The notes below the pieces were generated by a model. The model did not search any database. It was not told where the DNA came from and worked only from the letters and a program-made list of their open reading frames with translations. A program made the position numbers and the translations under genes. A stretch of 20,507 nt of DNA from Bacteroidales bacterium UBA1458. Lineage in GTDB: Bacteria > Bacteroidota > Bacteroidia > Bacteroidales > VadinHA17. Where the stretch lies: the NCBI GenBank assembly GCA_002325785.1, contig DCSU01000163.1:7198-27704 (forward strand). Direction: 5' to 3'. Shown piece by piece: positions 14,569 to 20,507 of the stretch (positions are counted from its first letter, which is position 1; each line of letters opens with the position of its first letter).

Positions 14569-15906
14569 ATGAAACGGACTATACTTGCATTCCTGCTTCT
14601 GTCATTGATGATGCCTGCCGGCTCTCATCCCTGGAAACCAAGACATTACGTGATAATAGATACTGACGGTGGCATTGACGATCTGAAGGCAATCTGCCTG
14701 CTGATGGCATCACCTGATGTAAGAATACTTGCTATCACTGCCTCAGATGGCTACCACAATGCTCCCGTTGCCTTTGAAAAGATCAGAACCATGGCTGACA
14801 GCCTCTGGCACGACGGACTGCCGGTTGCCACAGGGGACAGTACTTTCAGCCTTATTGAAGATGTTCTGGAGGCAGAGACAACCCCCGTGACTTTTATCGC
14901 CATGGGATCCCTGAAGACGGTTTCAGACGCAATGGACCAATTGCCGCTGTTCACCAACAAGGTGAAGCAGGTGATCTGGAGCAACAGCGGCCTGCCGGGC
15001 AAGGATGGACTTAATTACAAGGCATCAGCCGAAGCAGCAGGGAAAGTACTTGCCGGACCTCTTCCCGTAAACGTTACCGGCGGTGGAGGAGAGAACTTCT
15101 ATGATGAAGAATTGTTAAACGAGATCGGCAAAATCCATTCCCCATATGCCGCCAGGGTAAAGGCACTGATAAACTCAATGCCAACCCATTCCTTTGTCTA
15201 TACCGCCTTTGACGAGATGGTTCCTTTGATGCTGCATTTCCCGCAGCTCTTTACCTCCACCCTCACAGATGACCAGGCCAGGTACCTTGCGCCCGGAGAT
15301 ATTGATGCACTCCGGCTGGCAACCCTTCAGATACTCAGGGGTGAGACTGTTGAGAGGATGCAGACAATCAAGACAATGCCGGCTGACACGGCCTTTTACA
15401 TGGATGATATCCAGCCTTTTGTTAATGACATAAGGAACAGTTACGGAGAGGATGAATGGACCTCGGGAGTAATTGCAAACGAGCTTCACCGTCACCTCGG
15501 GGTATTTGCAATCATCGGAGTCAAAATGGGAATCAGGGCACGCGAGTATTTCTGCACAGGTGTCGATGAGATGAGCGTAATCACCCATGCCGGCGCCATC
15601 CCTCCCCTGAGCTGCATGAACGATGGCATCCAGGTAAGCACGGGCGCGACACCGGGACACGGACTGCTGACTATCAGCACCGAAAAGCCGTTTTACGGTG
15701 GCGCTGACTTTACCCATAAAGGGAAAACGATCCGAATATCCCTAAAAAAGGAACTGGCCGAAAAGGTATCCTCGGAACTGAAGGAGATCAATTTCATCTA
15801 CGGCCTTGACAGTGACATATACTGGGAACTGGTCAGACAAAACTCCATAAAATACTGGCTTCAGTTCGACAGGCATGAAATATTTGATATTGAGATTATT
15901 AAATAG
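14569..15906 (+). CDS. Secreted nucleoside-hydrolase-like protein fused to FmdE-like domain
   Basis: The 445-aa product begins with a signal peptide (MKRTILAFLLLSLMMPAGSH). Residues about 25-230 resemble inosine-uridine-preferring nucleoside hydrolases: DTDGGIDD (31-38; canonical DTDPGxDD) supplies the calcium-binding aspartates, ILAITASDG follows, and Asp215 in YTAFDEMV is a candidate for the late metal-binding Asp. Residues about 300-430 resemble FmdE (formylmethanofuran dehydrogenase subunit E family): HRHLGVFAIIGVKMGIRA corresponds to the HGHLCPG...G region and SCMNDGIQVSTGATPGHG (Cys349) to the conserved C-x-x-D-x-x-Q-x-x-TG segment. The first FmdE cysteine (HLCPG) is replaced (HLGVF). 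ATG 14569 is chosen for the signal peptide and promoter spacing. The gene is transcribed divergently from the cytochrome fusion. Confidence 0.82.
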   Translation: MKRTILAFLLLSLMMPAGSHPWKPRHYVIIDTDGGIDDLKAICLLMASPDVRILAITASDGYHNAPVAFEKIRTMADSLWHDGLPVATGDSTFSLIEDVLEAETTPVTFIAMGSLKTVSDAMDQLPLFTNKVKQVIWSNSGLPGKDGLNYKASAEAAGKVLAGPLPVNVTGGGGENFYDEELLNEIGKIHSPYAARVKALINSMPTHSFVYTAFDEMVPLMLHFPQLFTSTLTDDQARYLAPGDIDALRLATLQILRGETVERMQTIKTMPADTAFYMDDIQPFVNDIRNSYGEDEWTSGVIANELHRHLGVFAIIGVKMGIRAREYFCTGVDEMSVITHAGAIPPLSCMNDGIQVSTGATPGHGLLTISTEKPFYGGADFTHKGKTIRISLKKELAEKVSSELKEINFIYGLDSDIYWELVRQNSIKYWLQFDRHEIFDIEIIK

Positions 15907-15938
15907 ACAATGAGATATAGCAGGGGGCTTGACTTTTG

Positions 15939-16835
15939 CTAATTAAACTCGCCGAACAACTTCGACTTATTGTACCACTTGACTACTATGCCATAAAGCA
16001 GCGCTGTCCAGAATGAGAAGAGGGCATAGACCAGGGCTGGCTTGACCATCTCATTGCTCTGGATAAGCGTGCCGGCAACAAGCAGCGCCAGTGTGGTGTT
16101 CTGAAGGGCAACCTCCACCCCTATTGTCCAGGAAGTTCTTATGCCGGTTCTGCCAAAAATGCCCATTGCCATCCCCGCAGCAAAACCGGCTAAATTTATA
16201 ATAACGGCATAAGGTAATATACTCCGCAATTCAGCTCCGGTGATTCCGGAACCGCCGCTCGACTCCTTAGCGAAGGCAATTATTCCGTAAACCCCTGCAA
16301 AGAGGACGATCATTACTGTTCTTACAGGCCTTTGTATCTTGTCAGCTATTTTCTCATTGTAATATCTTAGCAGAACACCGCTGAAAGCAGGCAAAAGAGT
16401 TATAAAAAAGATCTGAAGGAAAGTCTGCACCAGGGGGAGTTCGAACGGAGAATGTCTGCCGGTAAAAACCGTCAGGGCCAGGTTGACAAGAAGCGGGATG
16501 GTTGCCAGGGTCAGGAGACTGTTGATTGCTATCAATGAAACGGAGAGCGCCACATTGCCCCTGAAAAGAACCGTCACAAATCCTGAGGTGGTGCCTCCCG
16601 GACAGGCAGCCAGTATGATAAATCCAACCTTTATTGTCGGGGGAAGGTCTGTGAACCCTATTATCAGGAAGACAATCAGCGGCAACAATATCATCTGGGA
16701 GACCAGACCAAGGATGAAAGCCTTCGGCGAACGGTAAATCCGTTGCAGATCATCAAAATTGATCGATAGCCCTACACCAAACATGATGGTGGCCAGAACA
16801 GCGCTGACAAGGAGATCGATATAGGTCAGATTCAT
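15939..16835 (-). CDS. Bile acid:sodium symporter (BASS/SBF) family transporter
   Basis: A membrane protein of 298 aa with about nine or ten hydrophobic segments and the two SBF signature regions: ACPGGTTSG (77-85) and EVALQNTTLAL (241-251). These lie in the crossed helices that form the sodium sites of the family. Bacterial members move organic anions such as bile acids, pantoate or keto acids with sodium; the substrate here is unknown. The ATG at 16835 is preferred over an upstream in-frame start at 16931. It begins at the first helix, and a good promoter ends only 5 nt upstream, leaving the extra 32 residues untranscribed. The gene is convergent with the nucleoside hydrolase-FmdE gene (32-nt gap). 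Confidence 0.92.
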   Translation of the reverse strand: MNLTYIDLLVSAVLATIMFGVGLSINFDDLQRIYRSPKAFILGLVSQMILLPLIVFLIIGFTDLPPTIKVGFIILAACPGGTTSGFVTVLFRGNVALSVSLIAINSLLTLATIPLLVNLALTVFTGRHSPFELPLVQTFLQIFFITLLPAFSGVLLRYYNEKIADKIQRPVRTVMIVLFAGVYGIIAFAKESSGGSGITGAELRSILPYAVIINLAGFAAGMAMGIFGRTGIRTSWTIGVEVALQNTTLALLVAGTLIQSNEMVKPALVYALFSFWTALLYGIVVKWYNKSKLFGEFN

Positions 16836-16840
16836 GCGCG

Positions 16841-16870
16841 CAAAGTAACCGGTTTTTACCGGAATGACAA
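16841..16870 (-). promoter_or_regulatory. Promoter of the BASS gene with inverted repeat in the spacer
   Basis: On the minus strand TTG (16870-16868) is followed after 19 nt by TTACTTTG (16848-16841), close to the Bacteroidetes consensus TTG-N19-21-TAnnTTTG. The ATG follows after five bases (CGCGC), implying a leaderless or nearly leaderless mRNA. The spacer holds a perfect inverted repeat, CCGGT-TTTT-ACCGG (16849-16862 on the plus strand), a possible operator. Confidence 0.5.
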
Positions 16871-16973
16871 TAATTTTAGCGGTCGTCACTAAAATCGCCC
16901 ATCTGTCAGTGGCAACCCGCAAAAAAATCACTAAATTAGATTTCTGAAAGGAAGATGGGTGAAGTTATCCTGA

Positions 16974-18452
16974 ATGTATCTTTATTCTCATATATGGAAG
17001 TCGTTTATCCGAAACGAACGGTGGAGAAGGAACCTGTTCGCAAGAATTCTCTTTGTCCTGCTCGGGCTTTATTTTGTTATCCTTTTCCTGGTACTGGGAT
17101 TTAACATAAGCTCGGTTCTTGCTGGCGAAAGCGGCGAAGCAGCGGGCAAATTCATGATGTGGATTCTTTACTACCTCGCTGCAGACTATGTCATGAGGTG
17201 TTTTCTGCAGCAGATACCGTCGCTGGAAGTGATCCCCTACCTGCGATTCCGCATAAGGAGAAAGAAACTCGTGAAACATCTCCTGGTCAGAAGCAGTTAC
17301 AGCCTCTTCAACATCCTCCCGTTCTTCATCATCATACCCTTTGCTACGTTAGTCCTCGGCCCTTCCAAGGGAGTCGTAGCTGCCCTGCTTTTTCTGGCAG
17401 GCTGCCTCCTGCTGATCATCCTGAATAACCTGTTGGGGCTGCTCACCGGTTTGCTAACGAGGATCAATTCAGTTTACTGGATCATCCCCGTGGGAGTTGC
17501 GGCAGTTATTGCACTGGCAACCGGTCTGACAGGTTCACTTAATGAACCCTCCCGTGCGTTGGGCTATGCTCTGGCAGAGGGCCGTCCTTTGCCCTTCCTG
17601 GTTGCAGCCGGTCTTATCATTACCGTCATTTGGCTGATAAACAGGTTGCTGGACCAGTACCTCCGGGCAGATATGGCAGGCACACACTACAGGCTGAGAG
17701 CAACGGGAGCCTCTTTCGCCGGAAGATTCAGCCGCCTGGGTGACACAGGCAGGTATATGTCTCTTGAGTTATCAATGCTTCTTCGCAATAAACGGTCAAG
17801 GAAAACCTTGCTAATGGTGCCCTTCTTCATGGTTTATGCAATAATTTTTTTCCTGATTGATGATGCAGTACAGGGCCCATTTTTCACAATTCTTATTACC
17901 ACCATGTTCCTAGGACTGGGATCGATGTCCTACGGACAATTACTCTTCAGCTGGGAAAGCTCGCACTTCGACGGCATTATGGCAAGAAAGAACGATTTCA
18001 TTGCTTATGTCAAAGCCAAGTATTACCTGCAGGTGCTTATCACACTGATTGCATTCGTACCACTTGCCGTTGTGACCATTGTCTCGGGCAAGATGAGTTT
18101 GTTCCTACTGACAGCCCTTTTGCTCTTCAACCTTGGACCCAACAGCCTTCTTACCATGCTGCTGGCCACTCTCAATGACGCCCGGATCGACCTGGACGCA
18201 GGCACTTTCATGAATTATCAGGGAGTGAAGGGAAGTCAGTTTGTTATGACCTTCCTGTTCGTATTGATTCCGGCTGGAATTTATGAGCTGGTCCGCTTTT
18301 TGGCAAATGAGAATACTGCCATTATCAGCCTTGCCACCCTCGGCATCATCTTTATCGTGTCCAGCGACTGGTGGATTAAAAAACTCATCGCTGAAACTTT
18401 CTTGCGCCGAAAGTATAAATCCCTTGAGGGATTCCGCAAACTATCCGCATAA
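16974..18452 (+). CDS. DUF5687 family ABC-type membrane protein
   Basis: A 492-aa polytopic protein with about eleven or twelve hydrophobic segments, for example near 22-46, 110-130, 133-160, 167-185, 207-223, 278-296, 303-318, 351-370, 374-392, 422-440 and 447-464. The segment GQLLFSWESSHFDGIMARKN (321-340) is typical of DUF5687, a Bacteroidetes family regarded as permease subunits of exporters. Both ends are rich in basic residues (RNERWRRN, FLRRKYKSLEGFRK). The ABC ATPase gene starts 11 nt after its stop, so the two probably form one exporter. The substrate is unknown. Upstream of the ATG only an imperfect promoter-like stretch is visible. Confidence 0.85.
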   Translation: MYLYSHIWKSFIRNERWRRNLFARILFVLLGLYFVILFLVLGFNISSVLAGESGEAAGKFMMWILYYLAADYVMRCFLQQIPSLEVIPYLRFRIRRKKLVKHLLVRSSYSLFNILPFFIIIPFATLVLGPSKGVVAALLFLAGCLLLIILNNLLGLLTGLLTRINSVYWIIPVGVAAVIALATGLTGSLNEPSRALGYALAEGRPLPFLVAAGLIITVIWLINRLLDQYLRADMAGTHYRLRATGASFAGRFSRLGDTGRYMSLELSMLLRNKRSRKTLLMVPFFMVYAIIFFLIDDAVQGPFFTILITTMFLGLGSMSYGQLLFSWESSHFDGIMARKNDFIAYVKAKYYLQVLITLIAFVPLAVVTIVSGKMSLFLLTALLLFNLGPNSLLTMLLATLNDARIDLDAGTFMNYQGVKGSQFVMTFLFVLIPAGIYELVRFLANENTAIISLATLGIIFIVSSDWWIKKLIAETFLRRKYKSLEGFRKLSA

Positions 18453-18463
18453 TCAGACATGCC

Positions 18464-19180
18464 ATGATCAAGGTTACAAACCTCCTCAAATCGTACCACA
18501 AAAAGACAGTCCTGAACATCAGCGATCTTACCATTAACGACGGAGAGATCTTCGGCCTGGTTGGGAATAACGGAGCAGGTAAAACCACCCTCCTGCGGCT
18601 GATGCTTGACCTCATCAGGGCCGACAGTGGAGAGGTGCGCTCTGGTGAGCATATTGTAGCCAGGTCAGAAGACTGGAAAGACTATACCGCATCGTACCTC
18701 GATGAAGGGTTCCTGATAGAATACCTCACTCCTGAGGAGTTCTTCAGCTTCATTGCGGATGAGTATCGCCTCACTAAAGAGGTGATGGACCAGAGGCTGT
18801 CGGGATTCAGCGATTTCTTTAACGGTGAGGTATTGGGTCAGACCAGGAAATATATTCGTGATTTTTCAAAAGGCAACAGGCAAAAGATCGGCGTTGCCTC
18901 AGCACTGATCACTGAACCCGGGATTCTTATCCTCGATGAGCCGTTCAACAGCCTGGATCCTACTTCGCAAATCTTGCTCAAGAGGATGCTGTCAGACTAT
19001 AACCGGAAAAACGGCGCTATAATCATCATATCAAGCCATGACCTGAACCACGTTACTGAGATTTGCACCCGTATTGCTATAATTGAGAAAGGTATCATCA
19101 TCCGAGATCTGCAGAACAACGGTCAGGCCATGACAGAACTGGCCGACTACTTCTCAGCCAGGCAATCATGGACTCGCTGA
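18464..19180 (+). CDS. ABC transporter ATP-binding protein
   Basis: A 238-aa ABC ATPase with Walker A GNNGAGKT (34-41), a slightly unusual signature FSKGNRQK (134-141; LSGGQ position occupied by SKGNR), Walker B ILILDEP (154-160) and switch His192 (SSHDL). The sequence type (GLVGNNGAGKTT, SKGNRQKIG) is that of drug/exporter-like ATPases of the CcmA/NatA kind. It sits 11 nt after the DUF5687 gene and most likely energises it. The chain ends soon after the switch region, so there is no extra regulatory domain. Confidence 0.94.
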   Translation: MIKVTNLLKSYHKKTVLNISDLTINDGEIFGLVGNNGAGKTTLLRLMLDLIRADSGEVRSGEHIVARSEDWKDYTASYLDEGFLIEYLTPEEFFSFIADEYRLTKEVMDQRLSGFSDFFNGEVLGQTRKYIRDFSKGNRQKIGVASALITEPGILILDEPFNSLDPTSQILLKRMLSDYNRKNGAIIIISSHDLNHVTEICTRIAIIEKGIIIRDLQNNGQAMTELADYFSARQSWTR

Positions 19181-19290
19181 CAGTAAGGATGTGACCCGCC
19201 ACCAACCAGTGTAAGAGTATGGCGCTCCATATTGTCTCCCTGATATTTATGTTAATTATCTGTTTCCCGTCGCTGCAGTCAATTAAAGCA

Positions 19291-19298
19291 TACATTTG
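19291..19298 (+). promoter_or_regulatory. Candidate -7 box of the nitronate monooxygenase-like gene
   Basis: TACATTTG matches TAnnTTTG exactly, 23 nt before the GTG start at 19322, giving an expected leader of about 15-20 nt. The -33 element is not convincing. The rest of the 141-nt gap after the ABC ATPase gene shows no gene or clear terminator. Confidence 0.5.
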
Positions 19299-19321
19299 CA
19301 CGATCATCAAAAAAAAGTATC

Positions 19322-20398
19322 GTGAAAGCATTGAAAATCGGGAACCTGAAGATCGCCGTACCGGTCATACAGGGTGGCATGGGAGTGGGGATTTCACTTT
19401 CAGGACTTGCCTCGGCAGTTGCCAATGAGGGTGGCGCAGGTATCATATCAAGTGCAGGCCTGGGACTGCTTTACAAAAACTTTTCTGCAGATTACCTTGA
19501 GGCAAGCATAAAAGGACTCAAAGAAGAGATACGGTTAGCGAGGGAAAAAACAAAAGGAGTGATCGGTGTCAACGTTATGGTGGCAATGACAAATTTTGCC
19601 GATACGGTCAGAACTGCTATCGCCGAAAAAGTCGATCTCCTTATCGCCGGAGCGGGCCTGCCGCTCGATATGCCCTCCTTTCTCACAAAGGAGAGTAAGA
19701 CGAAGCTGATACCAATCGTCTCCTCGGCAAGGGCAGCAAAAATTATCTGTGACAAATGGAAGACCAATTATAACTATCTGCCAGACGCTGTTATAGTTGA
19801 AGGTCCAAAAGCCGGTGGCCATCTCGGATTCAGGGAAGAACAGATTTTTGACAGCAATTACACGCTCGAAAAGCTTGTTCCTGAAATTGTCAATGAACTG
19901 AAACCATTCGAAGAAAAGTACGGCCAGCATATCCCACTGATTGCTGCCGGAGGGATTTATACGGGACAGGATATCAAGGAAATCATGGATCTCGGAGCAT
20001 CCGGCGTCCAGATGGGGACCAGGTTCGTGACTACTGATGAATGCGATGCCTCTATGGACTTTAAACAAACCTATATCGATGCAACGGAAAATGATATAGA
20101 AATCATTAAAAGCCCTGTAGGAATGCCGGGAAGAGCTATCCTTAGCAATTTTATCGATAAGGTCAGGGAAGGGAAAAAACAGCCCAAAGCATGTCCCTTT
20201 AAATGCATCAAAACCTGCGATATTTCAAAGAGTCCATACTGCATAATCATAGCCCTTATGAATGCACTTAAAGGAAACTTTGAAGCAGGTTATGCCTTTG
20301 CCGGCTCAAATGCCTTCAGGGCAACCCGCATCTTCTCGGTAAAGGAGGTGTTCCAGTCGCTGCTGATGGAATACAGGAACAGCACTGAAAGAGAATAA
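19322..20398 (+). CDS. Nitronate monooxygenase-like flavoprotein
   Basis: A 358-aa FMN-dependent TIM barrel of the 2-nitropropane dioxygenase/nitronate monooxygenase family (also close to FabK enoyl-ACP reductases). Features include VIQGGMGVGISLSGLASAVA (15-34), GGHLGF with the probable catalytic His167, the FMN-phosphate segments AAGGIYTG (208-215) and GVQMGTRF (228-235), and a late cysteine cluster at 291, 295, 299 and 307 (CPFKCIKTCDISKSPYC). The start is GTG at 19322, chosen because it immediately precedes the conserved first strand and lies at a suitable distance from the promoter-like box. Whether it oxidises nitronates or reduces enoyl thioesters cannot be decided from sequence. Confidence 0.88.
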   Translation: MKALKIGNLKIAVPVIQGGMGVGISLSGLASAVANEGGAGIISSAGLGLLYKNFSADYLEASIKGLKEEIRLAREKTKGVIGVNVMVAMTNFADTVRTAIAEKVDLLIAGAGLPLDMPSFLTKESKTKLIPIVSSARAAKIICDKWKTNYNYLPDAVIVEGPKAGGHLGFREEQIFDSNYTLEKLVPEIVNELKPFEEKYGQHIPLIAAGGIYTGQDIKEIMDLGASGVQMGTRFVTTDECDASMDFKQTYIDATENDIEIIKSPVGMPGRAILSNFIDKVREGKKQPKACPFKCIKTCDISKSPYCIIIALMNALKGNFEAGYAFAGSNAFRATRIFSVKEVFQSLLMEYRNSTERE

Positions 20399-20444
20399 AG
20401 TATTGATCCGGTGCAAATGCCGTATTTGTGTCATCCCATTCGCA

Positions 20445-20472
20445 AATCGACAATCGACAATCGACAATCGAC
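20445..20472. repeat. AATCGAC heptamer tandem array
   Basis: Four exact copies of AATCGAC occupy 20445-20472, followed by AATTACC, which contains the stop codon of the apparent minus-strand gene at the window end. The array sits between two convergent genes. It resembles the AATCGCA copies at 1-14. Confidence 0.85.
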
Positions 20473-20474
20473 AA

Positions 20475-20507
20475 TTACCTGGGATCAACCACCTGCCCCA
20501 TAAACAC
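20475..20507 (-). CDS. Partial C-terminus of a minus-strand gene
   Basis: Read on the minus strand from the window edge, the last 33 bases give VFMGQVVDPR followed by TAA at 20477-20475. The sequence looks like an ordinary protein C-terminus and the frame fits to the edge, but ten residues cannot identify a family. It would be convergent with the nitronate monooxygenase-like gene. Confidence 0.4.
   Translation of the reverse strand: MFMGQVVDPR

Noticed and set aside
14388..14666. Open frames across the 14373-14568 gap, and a GTG start at 14515 for the nucleoside hydrolase-FmdE gene
   Set aside because: The extra 18 residues precede a clear signal peptide and lie upstream of the promoter-like box; the 92-aa frame has no protein-like features and runs into the real gene in another frame.
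16836..16931. Upstream extension of the BASS transporter by 32 residues
   Set aside because: It covers the promoter and inverted repeat, and the extra residues do not fit the first transmembrane helix of the family.
18385..18652. Minus-strand frames spanning the DUF5687-ATPase junction
   Set aside because: They overlap two well-supported genes with an 11-nt gap and show no independent features.
19219..19428. 69-aa open frame between the ABC ATPase and the nitronate monooxygenase-like gene
   Set aside because: Most of its second half overlaps the real gene in another frame, and it contains the promoter-like box; no family features.
20403..20488. Inverted repeat TTGATCC / GGATCAA around the last heptamer array, as a possible mobile-element end
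   Set aside because: Only 7 bp, no target-site duplication or transposase, and the right arm lies in the apparent coding end of the next gene; chance is likely.

Overview
The window looks like chromosomal DNA of an anaerobic or facultative member of the Bacteroidetes, most likely Bacteroidales. The grounds are a SUF operon ordered B-C-D-S-E plus a DUF59 gene, a DUF5687-type ABC permease with its ATPase, Tat-exported Gfo/Idh/MocA and TIM-barrel sugar enzymes, and several upstream regions matching the Bacteroidetes -7 box TAnnTTTG with no strong Shine-Dalgarno sequence. Phylum and order are inferred; there is no rRNA or other taxonomic marker here.

Layout. 22-174: a 50-aa YqaE/Pmp3 membrane protein. 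301-5897, plus strand: sufB, sufC, sufD, sufS, sufE and a SufT-like DUF59 gene, tightly spaced or overlapping, followed 10 nt later by queG (to 6861), which starts at TTG. 12634 down to 6961, minus strand: a compact five-gene run with gaps of 15, 18 and 21 nt and an 8-nt overlap. In order of transcription it holds a Tat-signal Gfo/Idh/MocA oxidoreductase, a Tat-signal hydroxypyruvate-isomerase-like TIM barrel, a lipoprotein metallophosphoesterase, a membrane protein fused to a THEP1-type P-loop NTPase, and an AlkD-type DNA glycosylase. 12635-12929: a repeat-filled spacer. 14372 down to 12930: a tetrahaem NapC/NrfH-like cytochrome fused to a SUMF1/FGE-like domain. 14569-15906: a divergent, secreted nucleoside-hydrolase-like protein fused to an FmdE-like domain. 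16835 down to 15939: a BASS-family transporter. 16974-19180: DUF5687 permease and ABC ATPase. 19322-20398: a nitronate monooxygenase-like flavoprotein. 20475-20507: the apparent last codons of a minus-strand gene that continues beyond the window.

How the genes relate. The SUF proteins form one pathway: SufS takes sulfur from cysteine, SufE relays it, SufBCD builds the cluster, and the DUF59 protein probably helps deliver it. QueG carries two [4Fe-4S] clusters, so it is a natural client at the end of the operon. The minus-strand run pairs two exported sugar-type enzymes with an exported phosphoesterase and a membrane/NTPase fusion, and ends in a DNA-repair gene; no pathway obviously unites them.

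The least ordinary content is three domain fusions: tetrahaem cytochrome-SUMF1, nucleoside hydrolase-FmdE (these two transcribed divergently from one 196-nt gap), and ECF-like membrane modules-THEP1 NTPase. Short heptameric tandem repeats occupy three intergenic sites. No tRNA, rRNA, CRISPR array, transposase or phage gene was seen.
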